64,000 bases of DNA from contig NZ_VCQV01000014.1 in assembly GCF_007845645.1 (NCBI RefSeq), positions 1 to 64,000 on the forward strand, given 5' to 3'. The translations under genes and the position numbers were made by a program. The notes under the pieces are model-generated. The model was not told the origin of the DNA and did not search any database. It saw only the letters and a program-made list of their open reading frames with translations. This DNA comes from Leekyejoonella antrihumi. GTDB taxonomy: Bacteria > Actinomycetota > Actinomycetes > Actinomycetales > Dermatophilaceae. Below are positions 1 to 8,553 of the stretch, in pieces (positions within the stretch are counted from its first letter, which is position 1; each line of letters begins with the position of its first letter).

Positions 1-3
1 CTT

Positions 4-73
4 GAAAGTGCCTGTCCTGTAGAGATCCTGAGTTGTCGCAAACCCAAGTATCTCTTACAGCACAGGCACTTTC
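4..73. repeat. Large imperfect hairpin (about 24-bp arms)
   Basis: The arms at 4-26 and 50-73 are complementary over about 23-24 bp with one mismatch and one extra base, around a loop of about 23 nt. The outer arm reads GAAAGTGCCTGT and its complement closes at 73. No T-run follows, so it is not a classical terminator for either strand. It could end a gene lying left of the window, or be a mobile palindromic (REP/MITE-like) element. The sequence between 74 and 119 shows nothing else. Confidence 0.6.
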
Positions 74-119
74 ACGTCCCCCGACCGCGCGTCACACCTC
101 AACCCGTGAAAGACGCAGG

Positions 120-1259
120 CTAGTGCTCCCAGGCGATCGCGAGTCGGTCCACGATCTCCGCGACGCGCTCCGGAGAGGTTGCGAGGTTGACCCGGACGTG
201 ACCGTCGCCGCCGGGCCCCCACGGGCGGTGGTCCACCCACACCCGGCCCTTGTCGAGAGCGGTCTCGCCCGGCGAAGGCAGCCCGTAGGCTCGCGCGTCG
301 AGCCAGGCGAGGTAGGTCGCCTCCAGCGGGCGCATCCGCGCACGCGGCAGTTTCTCCTGCACCAGCCGCGCAAACAGCCGGCGGTTGCCGTCCAGAGTGG
401 CGATCACCTCATCCAGCCACGGACCGCCCTGCTCGTAAGCCGCCCGCCCGGCCACGGTGCCGAGCGCGGACTGCCCAGGGTGAAGGGGATGGGCTCGCAC
501 CCGCGCGGCCTGCGCTGCTGAGCTGCATACGATCTGGGCGCACTTGAGGCCGGGAATGTTCCAGGCCTTCGTGGCCGAGGTCAGCGTCACCACCGGAGCG
601 CCCGGGCTGGCGACCCGGGCGTAGGGGATGTGACTGGAACCCGGCAGAGTCAGGGGCGCGTGGATCTCGTCGGCAATGACCATCGCGCCGTGTGCCTCGA
701 TGACGTCGCGCAGGGCTTCGAGCTCGCTCCGGCCGAATGACCGACCCCACGGGTTGTGCGGGCTGCACAGGAGAAGCGTGCGGGCACCCGCCCGCAGAGC
801 GGCGTCGATGGCCTCGAGGTTGTGCTCGGCCACCGCAGCATCCGGGTCCAGCGGCGCGGGGATGATCTTGCGGCCGGTGTGGCCGATGACCGTCAGGAAG
901 GGTGGGTAGGCCGGTGTGGGAACCACAACAGGCCCATCCTCGGCCAGCGTGTCGAGGACACGGGCGACGGCATCGACGACGTCTCCGGCCAGCACCACCC
1001 GCTCAGCCTCCACCTGCCAACCCCAGCGGCTGGCGGCAAAGGCGGCGAACGACTCGGCAACCCCGCACTGTTCATCGGGCGGGCCGTAACCGAGCCGGCC
1101 CTGGTCAACCGCGGTGTGCAGCGCCGTGGTTATCGGCTCGGCGACCGCGAAGTCCATCTCGGCCACCCAGGCCGGCAGCACGTCGGCCGCTGCCAGTGCC
1201 CATTTGACGCAGCCACTGGCGCGCAGCTGCGCATCGGTCCGGTCATGCAGCAAGGTCAT
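120..1259 (-). CDS. MalY/PatB-type PLP-dependent C-S lyase / aminotransferase
   Basis: The 379-aa product is a fold-type I PLP enzyme of the MalY/PatB subfamily of class I/II aminotransferases, which typically cleave cystathionine or other cysteine conjugates. Visible features are the early WVAEMDF motif characteristic of MalY/PatB, the CSPHNPWGR motif, the IADEIHAPL aspartate region that binds the pyridine nitrogen, and SATKAWNIPGLK with the Schiff-base lysine. The ATG at 1259 (MTLLHDRT) is chosen because upstream in-frame codons add only low-complexity Arg/Pro/Gly residues. It is divergent from ilvA, with about 84 bp between starts. Substrate (cystathionine versus other C-S compounds) is not decidable from sequence. 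Confidence 0.88.
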   Translation of the reverse strand: MTLLHDRTDAQLRASGCVKWALAAADVLPAWVAEMDFAVAEPITTALHTAVDQGRLGYGPPDEQCGVAESFAAFAASRWGWQVEAERVVLAGDVVDAVARVLDTLAEDGPVVVPTPAYPPFLTVIGHTGRKIIPAPLDPDAAVAEHNLEAIDAALRAGARTLLLCSPHNPWGRSFGRSELEALRDVIEAHGAMVIADEIHAPLTLPGSSHIPYARVASPGAPVVTLTSATKAWNIPGLKCAQIVCSSAAQAARVRAHPLHPGQSALGTVAGRAAYEQGGPWLDEVIATLDGNRRLFARLVQEKLPRARMRPLEATYLAWLDARAYGLPSPGETALDKGRVWVDHRPWGPGGDGHVRVNLATSPERVAEIVDRLAIAWEH

Positions 1260-1343
1260 GCCGTCCATCATGCCGGTTGGACCACGACGGTCGCCTGGCG
1301 GACGGGACCGCACGGCGCGTGAGCCGTGTGCCAGGCTGAAGAA

Positions 1344-2591
1344 ATGTCACTGGTCACTGCCGACGACGTCGATCGAGCCGCCGCGCGGCTGAGGGACGCG
1401 GTGCGCGTCACCCCACTCGAACCCAGTCGGCGGCTCTCCGCGCTGACCGGGCTGGACGTCTGGCTCAAGCGCGAGGACCAGCAGCCGGTGCGCTCCTACA
1501 AGCTGCGCGGTGCCTACAACCTGCTTGCCCAGCTCACACCCGAGGAAGCCGCACGCGGCGCGGTCTGTGCGAGTGCCGGCAACCACGCCCAGGGCGTCGC
1601 CTATGCCGCGGCGGCGCTCGGCATACGGGCACGAATCTATCTGCCGCGCACCACGCCTCACCAAAAGCGCGATCGGGTGCGCTCACTTGGCGCCGATGCC
1701 GTCGAGATGATCATCGACGGCGACACGTATGACGATGCCGCGGCCGCCGCCAAGCGGGACGCGGCGCGCACGGGGGCAGTGGTGGTGCCGGCGTTCGACG
1801 ACCCGCGCACCATCGCCGGCCAGGGCACCGTGGCCCGGGAGATCGTCGAGCAGCTGGGCCGGGTTCCGGATGCGCTGGCGGTGCCGGTCGGTGGCGGCGG
1901 GCTCATCTCCGGCGCGCTGACCTGGCTCGGGGAGCGGCATCCGCAGGTCCGAGTCATTGGCGCCGAGCCACTGGGCGCCGCGGGTATGAAAGCCGCGGTC
2001 GCCTCGGGGGGGCCGGTCACGCTGGAGGAGCTGGACCTCTTCGTCGACGGTGCCGCGGTGCGCCGAGTCGGCGATGCGACCTACGCCGTCGTGCAGCAGC
2101 GCGGTCCCGAGCTGTGCGAGGTCCCTGCGGGGCTGATCTGCTGCGAGATGCTCGACCTGTACCAGTCCGACGGGATCATCGCCGAACCGGCGGGAGCGCT
2201 GGCCCTCGCGGCGCTTCGGCAGGGCCTGGACCTGCCCGCCGGATCCACCGTGGTGTGCGTGCTTTCCGGTGGCAACAACGATGTGAGCCGGTATGCCGAC
2301 ATTGTCGAGCGCGCCCTCGTGCACGAGGGGCTGAAGCACTACTTTCTGGTGGAGTTCGCGCAGGAGCCGGGCGCCCTGCGGCAGTTCCTCGATGAGGTGC
2401 TCGGGCCGGATGACGACATCACCCGATTCGAATACGTCAAGCGCAACAACCGCGAGCTCGGTCCGGCCCTGGTGGGCATCGAGCTCGGGTCACCGGATGA
2501 CCTGGCGCCGTTGCTGGCGCGGATGAAGGCTGCGCCGCCGCAGATCACCCGGGTCTATCCGGACAGCCCGCTCTTCCAGTTCCTGATGTGA
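1344..2591 (+). CDS. ilvA: Threonine ammonia-lyase (threonine dehydratase), biosynthetic short form
   Basis: IlvA deaminates threonine to 2-oxobutyrate, the first committed step to isoleucine. The product is 415 aa from the ATG at 1344. A PLP-binding SYKLRGAYN motif places the Schiff-base lysine at residue 53, the phosphate-binding loop is GGGGLISG, and the C-terminal ~85 residues (FLVEFAQEPGALRQFL onwards) form the ACT-like regulatory domain of the short corynebacterial-type enzyme. One such domain rather than two explains the length. It converges on the desaturase gene, with only 10 bp between the stop codons. An in-frame upstream start at 1326 lacks support. Confidence 0.95.
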   Translation: MSLVTADDVDRAAARLRDAVRVTPLEPSRRLSALTGLDVWLKREDQQPVRSYKLRGAYNLLAQLTPEEAARGAVCASAGNHAQGVAYAAAALGIRARIYLPRTTPHQKRDRVRSLGADAVEMIIDGDTYDDAAAAAKRDAARTGAVVVPAFDDPRTIAGQGTVAREIVEQLGRVPDALAVPVGGGGLISGALTWLGERHPQVRVIGAEPLGAAGMKAAVASGGPVTLEELDLFVDGAAVRRVGDATYAVVQQRGPELCEVPAGLICCEMLDLYQSDGIIAEPAGALALAALRQGLDLPAGSTVVCVLSGGNNDVSRYADIVERALVHEGLKHYFLVEFAQEPGALRQFLDEVLGPDDDITRFEYVKRNNRELGPALVGIELGSPDDLAPLLARMKAAPPQITRVYPDSPLFQFLM

Positions 2592-2601
2592 CCGGGCCGG
2601 G

Positions 2602-3777
2602 TCAGGCGGCGTCGGCCTTGGGGGCGGCTGTCTTGAAGCGCAGTGGCACGGGTGCCGCCTTGCGAGGGCGCGGCGCGAACTTCGCGGCCAGGTGGTTGGG
2701 CAGCGACAACCGGATGACCTTCATCCACGCCGAGCCGACCTGCCTGGGCAGCGATCCGCTGGTGTAAGTCAAGCCGTAGCGGTTGAAGATGTCGCGGATC
2801 TGCGGCGCGATCTCCTGGTAGCGGTTGCTCGGCAGGTCGGGGAACAGATGGTGCTCGATCTGGTAGCTGAGGTTGCCGGTCGCGATGTGCATGGCGCGCG
2901 AGCCGTTGATGTTCGCCGAGCCGAGCATCTGCCGCAGGTACCACTCGCCCCGGGTCTCCCCGTCGATGGACTTGCGCGTGAACGTCTCGACACCCTCGGG
3001 GAAGTGGCCACACATGATGACCGAGTGCGTCCACAGGTTCCGGGTCAGGTTGGACAGGTAGTTGGCAAGCAGCGTCTGCTTCCAGGACCCGGTGGGTGCC
3101 GCGAGCAGCGGGTGCACCACATAGTCCTTGGTCATCTGCTGGCGGATCTTGACGCCGACCTTCTTCAGGTCGCGCTGGAAGATCTCCTTGTTCTTCTTGC
3201 CCTTGAAGTACTTGCCGATCTCGAGATCGTAGGCCGCGATGCCGTACTCGAAGAAGCAGGCATTGACGAAGTTCCACACCGGCTGCCCGAGGTAGAACGG
3301 CGACCACCGCTGGTCCTCGTCGACGCGCATGATGCCGTAACCCAGGTCGTTGTCCCGACCGAGCACGTTGGTGTAGGTGTGGTGGAGTTCATTGTGCGAG
3401 TGCTTCCACAGCGACGCCGGCGAGGCGTTGTCCCACTCCCAGGTGGTTGAGTGGATCTTCGGGTCCCGCATCCAGTCCCACTGGCCGTGCATGACATTGT
3501 GCCCGATCTCCATGTTTTCCAGGATCTTCGAGACGGACAGGCCGACGGTGCCCACGACGAACGCCGGCTTCCAGCGGGAGGCGAGCAGCACCGCGCGGCT
3601 GCCCATCTCCAGGCCGCGCTGCACCTTGATGACCCGTCGGATGTATGCCGCGTCGCTCGACCCGCGGGTCGAGATCACCTGGTCGCGGATCGCGTCGAGC
3701 TCGACACCGAGCCGCTCGATGTCCTGATCGCTCAGGTGCGCGATCGGGTTGTGTTCCTTCTTCTGCAGGGCAGTCAT
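2602..3777 (-). CDS. desA3: DesA3-like membrane fatty acyl desaturase
   Basis: A 391-aa integral-membrane di-iron acyl desaturase. The histidine boxes are HNVMH (93-97), HNELHH (128-133) and QIEHH (306-310). The glutamine replacing the first His of box three is typical of the front-end/linoleoyl-CoA group that includes mycobacterial DesA3, a stearoyl-CoA delta-9 desaturase. Electrons would come from the reductase encoded immediately upstream (37-bp gap), mirroring the M. tuberculosis Rv3229c/Rv3230c pair. The C-terminus ends in an Ala/Lys/Pro tail. Expected role: making monounsaturated acyl chains for membrane fluidity. Regiospecificity is inferred from family only. Confidence 0.92.
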   Translation of the reverse strand: MTALQKKEHNPIAHLSDQDIERLGVELDAIRDQVISTRGSSDAAYIRRVIKVQRGLEMGSRAVLLASRWKPAFVVGTVGLSVSKILENMEIGHNVMHGQWDWMRDPKIHSTTWEWDNASPASLWKHSHNELHHTYTNVLGRDNDLGYGIMRVDEDQRWSPFYLGQPVWNFVNACFFEYGIAAYDLEIGKYFKGKKNKEIFQRDLKKVGVKIRQQMTKDYVVHPLLAAPTGSWKQTLLANYLSNLTRNLWTHSVIMCGHFPEGVETFTRKSIDGETRGEWYLRQMLGSANINGSRAMHIATGNLSYQIEHHLFPDLPSNRYQEIAPQIRDIFNRYGLTYTSGSLPRQVGSAWMKVIRLSLPNHLAAKFAPRPRKAAPVPLRFKTAAPKADAA

Positions 3778-3814
3778 GGTGTGGTCCTTTCGTTGGGCCG
3801 AAAGTCGTTGGTGG

Positions 3815-4900
3815 CTAAAGGTCTAGGTCGCAGCGTCCAGCCGCGGAGGAGATGCAGGTCTGGATGAGCACGCCGTCGCCGGGCGACGCGGTCGTCACTT
3901 CGCCGGTGCGCAGGTCGCGGACCGCGCCCTCCCGCAGCGGCAGCACGCACCCGTAGCAGATCCCCATCCGGCAACCGGAGGGCATGATCACGCCCTCGTC
4001 CTCGGCGACGTCGAGAATGGGCCGGGCGCCGTCACATTCGAGTTCGCGGTCGAGGCCGGTGAAGTACACCGTGCCGCCCTCGCCGGGCTCCGTCAGCGCG
4101 GGACGGAAGCGTTCGCTGTGCAGCTGATGGACCAGGCCGGCCTCGTGCCAGTGCGCCTCGAGCGCCTCCAGCATCCCCGCGGGCCCACAGGCGAAGGTCT
4201 CCCGATCGCGCCAGTCGGGCACCAGGGCGTCCAGCTCGGCGGGGTTCAGCATCCCATCGGTGTCGGTATGCCGTTGCAGCAGACGGACATGGCCGCCGGC
4301 GGCAAGATCGCGCAGCTCATCGGCGAAGATCACGTCCTCGGGTCGCGGCGCAGAGTGCAGTAGCACGACATCATCGAGGTCGGTGGCGGCATGTCGCAGG
4401 ATGCCCATGACTGGCGTGATCCCGCTGCCGCCGGTGAGCAGCAACATCTTCGCCGGGAGAACCTTGGGCAGCACGAACTCACCGTCGGCCTGCTCCATCT
4501 GGATGACCTGCCCCGGTCGCAGGATACGCACCAGGTGCGTGCTCACGGTCCCGCCGGTGATCGCCTTGACGGTGATGGAGATGCAGCCGTCGGTGCGCGG
4601 GCCGGACGTGATCGAGTAGGCGCGCCACATGCGCACGCCGTCGATGTCGACACCAATGCGGGTGTACTGCCCGGGCCGGTGATCGCGCCAGGTGCGGCCG
4701 GGCCGGATCAGCACGGTCATGGCGTCGGAGGTCTCCCGCTCGAGGGCAACGACCCGGCCGCGCAGGTGCGTGCGCGAGCGCAGCGGGTTGAAGAGGTCGA
4801 CGTAGTCCTCGGGCAGCAGCGGGGTGGTGGCTGCCCGGGCGATCCGGAAGGCGTGGTGACGCCAGGCCGGGACTCGGTCTTCCTGGGTCGGCGGGGTCAT
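3815..4900 (-). CDS. Ferredoxin reductase-type electron donor (FNR + C-terminal 2Fe-2S) for the desaturase
   Basis: The 361-aa product carries an FAD-binding region (RAYSITSGP, the FAD isoalloxazine motif RxYS), an NAD(P)-binding region (LTGGSGITPVMGI), and a C-terminal plant-type ferredoxin domain with cysteines in CRMGICYGC and a fourth in LIQTC. This order (FAD, NAD, 2Fe-2S) matches Rv3230c, the partner of DesA3, so it probably passes NADPH electrons to the desaturase. The ATG at 4900 is taken over an upstream TTG at 4921. The gene is divergent from the PucR regulator (83 bp between starts) and is the first gene of a two-gene operon. Confidence 0.9.
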   Translation of the reverse strand: MTPPTQEDRVPAWRHHAFRIARAATTPLLPEDYVDLFNPLRSRTHLRGRVVALERETSDAMTVLIRPGRTWRDHRPGQYTRIGVDIDGVRMWRAYSITSGPRTDGCISITVKAITGGTVSTHLVRILRPGQVIQMEQADGEFVLPKVLPAKMLLLTGGSGITPVMGILRHAATDLDDVVLLHSAPRPEDVIFADELRDLAAGGHVRLLQRHTDTDGMLNPAELDALVPDWRDRETFACGPAGMLEALEAHWHEAGLVHQLHSERFRPALTEPGEGGTVYFTGLDRELECDGARPILDVAEDEGVIMPSGCRMGICYGCVLPLREGAVRDLRTGEVTTASPGDGVLIQTCISSAAGRCDLDL

Positions 4901-4983
4901 ATCTCCATCATGCTGTCTCAAGGGTCTAATATCTTGACCGTACGCGGTGAACCTCTTCCACTCGGTTGTGCGGAGCGAACAAA

Positions 4984-6189
4984 ATGAGCGATGTTTCGGC
5001 GGATGGCGGCCCGGATATCCCGCGTAGCGTCCTCACCGAGTTGACGCGGCAGTTGCCGGAAGTCGCAGAACGCTGCGTCGCTGCCATTATCGACGAGGTG
5101 CCCAGCTATGCGCGAGCCCTGCGTGGTGAGATGGCCGACACGATCGAGAGGTCCGTCCAGGTGGCCCTCGGTGGGTTCCTGCGAATGGCGGCCGGCAGTG
5201 CCCGTGGTGCGAGGTCGACCCCGATGCGCCCGGCGCTGGACGGGGCGTACGCGCTTGGACGGGGCGAGGCGCGCAGTGGCCGGTCGATGAACTCGCTGCT
5301 CGCGGCATATCGGGTCGGGGCTCGCGTGGCCTGGCGCGAGATGGCCGCCACGACCGTGGACGCCGGGGTCGATGCCCGCAACCTCGGCCGGTTCGCAGAG
5401 CTGGTCTTTGCCTATATCGACGGGTTGTCCGCGGCGAGCGTCTCGGGGCACGCGGACGAGCTCGCGGCGAGCGGGCGCGTGCAGGAGCGGCGCCGTGAAC
5501 GTCTCGCGGCCGCCCTGATTGCGGGGCAGGGCGAGGAGGAGCTGCTCATTCTCGCGCGGCGCGCCAAGTGGTCGCCGCCGGTGCATCTCACGGCCGTGCT
5601 GCTGCCGGAGCCGGAAGCGGGCGCGGTGCTCACCCGGCTCGGCTCGCGGTGCCTGCGCGCGGCCGACGAGCAGGGCGAATCCGGCGAACCGGAGATCGCC
5701 ACCCTGTTGGTGCCGGATGCGGACGGCCCCGGCCGGGTGCACCTGCTGCGCACGCTGCGCAGCCAGGGGGCGTATGTCGGGCCGGCCCGGCCATGGGTCC
5801 GGGTCAGCGAGTCACACGGCCGGGCGCGGCGGGCTCATGACCTGGCGCTGGCAGGTGGCCGGTCGTCTCCCGTCGACACCGAGCTGCACCTGCCCGAGCT
5901 GGTGCTGCGGGCGGATGGCACGGCATACGCCGATCTGCGCGAGCGGGCACTGGAACCGCTGGCGGATCTCACGCCCGCCACCATCGCCCGGCTGAGCGAG
6001 ACGCTCGGCTCCTGGCTGCTGCACCAGGGCCGGCGGGATGCCGTGGCCGCCGACCTGCACGTGCATGCGCAGACCGTGCGCTACCGGATGGGGCAGATCC
6101 GTGAGCTCTTCGGGGACCGCCTGGACGACCCGGACCGGGTGCTCGAGCTGGTTCTGGCACTCGGATGCGAAAATGCCAGTCCCGCTTGA
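4984..6189 (+). CDS. PucR-family (CdaR-type) transcriptional regulator
   Basis: A 401-aa regulator with the C-terminal PucR helix-turn-helix (HVHAQTVRYRMGQIRELFG, then a DDPDRVLELVLAL tail) and a variable N-terminal sensing region containing a GAF/RsbR-like helical segment. The ATG at 4984 has GGAG eight bases upstream; an in-frame TTG at 4966 is less likely. It is divergent from the reductase-desaturase operon, so control of acyl desaturation is the obvious inferred role. The effector is unknown. Confidence 0.87.
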   Translation: MSDVSADGGPDIPRSVLTELTRQLPEVAERCVAAIIDEVPSYARALRGEMADTIERSVQVALGGFLRMAAGSARGARSTPMRPALDGAYALGRGEARSGRSMNSLLAAYRVGARVAWREMAATTVDAGVDARNLGRFAELVFAYIDGLSAASVSGHADELAASGRVQERRRERLAAALIAGQGEEELLILARRAKWSPPVHLTAVLLPEPEAGAVLTRLGSRCLRAADEQGESGEPEIATLLVPDADGPGRVHLLRTLRSQGAYVGPARPWVRVSESHGRARRAHDLALAGGRSSPVDTELHLPELVLRADGTAYADLRERALEPLADLTPATIARLSETLGSWLLHQGRRDAVAADLHVHAQTVRYRMGQIRELFGDRLDDPDRVLELVLALGCENASPA

Positions 6190-6285
6190 CCCTGGACCTG
6201 CCTGAAGGTTGGCGCTGTTCGTATGCACGAATCGCGTTGACGGCCATGGCGGTTGGTCCTCCGCCGCGCCTACCCAACCAGCGGG

Positions 6286-6435
6286 TTACCGGGAGGTCGG
6301 AGCGGAAGGCTGGTTGTCGATCCGCTTCATGGGGCGCAGCGGGACGGGCTGATGCGGTGTCAGGTGCGCCAGACGACGCTGCCGCATGAGTAGTTGCTGG
6401 GTCGTGGACCTGACGACGCGGGACGATTGAGGCAT
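6286..6435 (-). CDS. Possible 49-codon small protein or leader peptide
   Basis: On the minus strand AAGGGAG lies six bases before an ATG at 6435, giving a 49-residue basic peptide (MPQSSRVVRS...) ending at a TAA at 6286. It sits alone in the 425-bp gap between the PucR gene and the DinB-like gene, antisense to neither. No family is recognised, and it lacks the cysteines of cysteine-attenuator leaders. The strong Shine-Dalgarno and correct spacing are the only support. The remainder of this gap (6190-6285 and 6436-6614) shows no other feature. Confidence 0.3.
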   Translation of the reverse strand: MPQSSRVVRSTTQQLLMRQRRLAHLTPHQPVPLRPMKRIDNQPSAPTSR

Positions 6436-6614
6436 AAATGTCTCCCTTGATCGGGGGCACTGAGCTCGCCTACGGCGATGCCCGGGCCGGTTTGGGTGGG
6501 GGATCACTCGGTAGAACGGAGGGCCCCTCCGATTAATTCCCGTGGCGCCAAGAAAACTTCCGCGGGGTGTCAAAACCACTGGCCCCGCGTGCGCGACTCG
6601 ACCAGGATGAAGGC

Positions 6615-7166
6615 ATGTCCGAACGTCGCTATCCCGACCTGTGGCTCGACCCTGCCGACGACCCGCGACAGCAGGCGTCCATCGATGACGGCAGCGAGCT
6701 CGGGGTGCTGACCGACTACCTGCGCGTCTACCGGATGACGCTTGAGCTCAAGTGCGCGGATCTGACCGCCGAGCAGCTCGCGCGGCGGGCGGTGCCGCCC
6801 TCGAGCATGTCGCTGCTCGGCCTGATCCGGCATCTGGCAGACGTCGAGCGCACCTGGTTTCGTCAGCGTATGGCGGGCGAGGACGCGCCCCGTCGCTTCC
6901 GGCGGGCGGACGACCGGGACGCGGACTGGAACGACGCGGCGGCGGACGATGCGATGGTCGACGAGGCGTGGCGGGCCTGGAGCGAGGAGGTCGCCTACGC
7001 GCAGGCCTACGTCGAACGGGCGCCGAACCTGGAGGTCGTCGGGCACTGGGAGGACCAGTCGATCTCGTTGCGAGAGCTGCTGGTGCACATGATCGAGGAG
7101 TACGCGCGCCACCTGGGGCATGCCGACCTGCTGCGCGAGTGCATCGACGGCCGCACCGGCCAGTAG
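6615..7166 (+). CDS. DinB-like (DUF664) family protein
   Basis: A 183-aa four-helix-bundle protein of the DinB/YfiT superfamily as found in actinobacteria (DUF664-type). The likely metal-ligand histidines sit in LIRHLADVERTW, near LLVHMIEEYARHLGHADLLRE, and in the latter motif itself. Members include thiol-dependent transferases (mycothiol or bacillithiol S-transferases), but the substrate here is not known. The ATG at 6615 follows AGGATGAAGG and is preferred over an in-frame start at 6567. It is a stand-alone gene. Confidence 0.82.
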   Translation: MSERRYPDLWLDPADDPRQQASIDDGSELGVLTDYLRVYRMTLELKCADLTAEQLARRAVPPSSMSLLGLIRHLADVERTWFRQRMAGEDAPRRFRRADDRDADWNDAAADDAMVDEAWRAWSEEVAYAQAYVERAPNLEVVGHWEDQSISLRELLVHMIEEYARHLGHADLLRECIDGRTGQ

Positions 7167-7177
7167 CCCCAGCGAGT

Positions 7178-7235
7178 TGTGCACTTTGGTTCAAAAGGCG
7201 CAGCTGTAGGTGCGCCTTTCGATCGAAAGTGCACA
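7178..7235. repeat. Nested palindromic hairpin downstream of the DinB-like gene
   Basis: TGTGCACTTT (7178-7187) pairs with AAAGTGCACA (7226-7235), and inside it AAAGGCGCA (7194-7202) pairs with TGCGCCTTT (7211-7219). The symmetric 6-nt internal loop and 8-nt apex give 25-nt arms. There is no U-tract. It may act as a terminator for the DinB-like gene or be a dispersed palindromic element; its outer AAAGTGC core is also seen in the hairpin at 4-73. Confidence 0.65.
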
Positions 7236-7341
7236 GATGGGCGGGGTGGAGGGTGCGGGAGGGTGCGTCGGTTGGTGCAGGAGATTTGCGTGTGCATCAA
7301 TCTGGCCGAGCAGCCCGCGCAGTGCCAGAGTGAGGGAGGAC

Positions 7342-7357
7342 GGCCGGTTGGCCGGCC
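7342..7357. repeat. GGCCGG/CCGGCC inverted repeat in the ald leader
   Basis: A perfect six-base inverted repeat with a ttgg loop lies 24 bases before the ald start codon. It could be a regulator site or an mRNA stem near the ribosome binding region. No matching regulator gene is adjacent. Confidence 0.35.
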
Positions 7358-7380
7358 TCGCGCGATGAAGCAGGTGACTG

Positions 7381-8496
7381 ATGAGGATTGGCGTCCCGAA
7401 AGAGATCAAGAACACCGAGTTTCGAGTGGCGATCACGCCGCCCGGGGTGCACGAGCTGACCACGCACGGGCACGACGTGTGCGTCGAGCGTGGTGCAGGC
7501 GTCGGGTCCTCGATCCCGGATCACGAGTATGCCGATGCCGGGGCGAAGATTCTCGAGTCCGCCGATGAGGTGTGGCAGTCCGCAGAGCTGATCCTCAAGG
7601 TGAAGGAGCCGATCGAGCAGGAGTACCCACGGATGCGCGAGGGGCAGGTGCTCTTCACCTATCTGCACCTGGCCGCCAACGAGCGTCTGACTCGCGAGCT
7701 GCTGGACCGCAAGATCACCGCGATCGCCTACGAGACCGTGCAGACCTCCGACGGCGGGCTGCCGCTGCTCGCGCCGATGAGCGAGGTCGCCGGGCGGCTC
7801 GCCGTCCAGGTCGGCGCCTACCACCTGATGCGCTCCGGTGGCGGTCGCGGCATCCTGCTCGGTGGGGTTTCCGGCGTGCACGCCGCGAAGGTCGTCGTGA
7901 TCGGCGCCGGCACCTCGGGCATGAACGCGGCCGCGATCGCCCTGGGGATGCAGGCCGAGGTGCTGGTGCTCGACAAGGACATCGACAAGCTCCGGTCGGC
8001 CGACCGGATCTATCAGGGCCACCTGCAGACGATCGCGTCCAACGCCTACCAGGTGCAGGCCGCGGTGTGCGATGCAGACCTCGTGGTCGGCGCCGTCCTG
8101 GTGCCCGGTGCGAAGGCGCCGATGGTGGTCTCGCACGACTTGGTCGCCCGGATGAAGCCGGGCTCAGTGCTCGTCGACATCGCCATCGACCAGGGCGGCT
8201 GTTTCGAGGACTCCCACCCGACCACCCACGTCGACCCGACGTTCACCGTGGAGCAGTCGATCTTCTACTGTGTCGCGAATATGCCTGGTGCGGTTCCGCA
8301 TACGTCCACCTATGCGCTGACCAACGTCACCCTGCCGTATGCCGAGGAGCTGGCCGACCAGGGCTGGCGGCAGGCGCTGCGCGACGACCCGGTCCTTGCG
8401 CTCGGCCTCAGCACCCATGACGGCCGACTGGTCAATGCGGCCGTCGCCGGTGCGCTCGGCCTCGACCACACGCCGCTGGAGACTGCACTTTCCTGA
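7381..8496 (+). CDS. ald: Alanine dehydrogenase
   Basis: The 371-aa enzyme reversibly oxidises L-alanine to pyruvate and ammonia with NAD+. Substrate and catalytic residues of the family align at Arg15, Lys75 and His96, the nucleotide-binding motif is VIGAGTSGMNAAAIA, and the length is exactly that of the family. AAGCAGG precedes the ATG at 7381. In taurine dissimilation this enzyme regenerates the pyruvate consumed by taurine-pyruvate aminotransferase, whose gene lies 28 kb away. Ald also serves general nitrogen metabolism, so the link is inference. Confidence 0.96.
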   Translation: MRIGVPKEIKNTEFRVAITPPGVHELTTHGHDVCVERGAGVGSSIPDHEYADAGAKILESADEVWQSAELILKVKEPIEQEYPRMREGQVLFTYLHLAANERLTRELLDRKITAIAYETVQTSDGGLPLLAPMSEVAGRLAVQVGAYHLMRSGGGRGILLGGVSGVHAAKVVVIGAGTSGMNAAAIALGMQAEVLVLDKDIDKLRSADRIYQGHLQTIASNAYQVQAAVCDADLVVGAVLVPGAKAPMVVSHDLVARMKPGSVLVDIAIDQGGCFEDSHPTTHVDPTFTVEQSIFYCVANMPGAVPHTSTYALTNVTLPYAEELADQGWRQALRDDPVLALGLSTHDGRLVNAAVAGALGLDHTPLETALS

Positions 8497-8515
8497 CCGG
8501 CCAGAAGATAACCAG

Positions 8516-8546
8516 TTGACCTCAAGTGCACCTGAGGTGCCAGGAT
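8516..8546 (+). promoter_or_regulatory. MerR/SoxR-type promoter with 19-bp spacer
   Basis: TTGACC (8516-8521) and CAGGAT (8541-8546) are separated by exactly 19 bp. The spacer carries the near-perfect palindrome ACCTCA-N8-TGAGGT (8519-8538), very like the SoxR operator CCTCAAG...CTTGAGG. The long spacer and central dyad are the hallmark of MerR-family activators. The ATG of the downstream MFS gene starts 7 bases after the -10, implying a leaderless transcript. No merR/soxR gene is in the window. Confidence 0.7.
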
Positions 8547-8553
8547 CTTCCAC

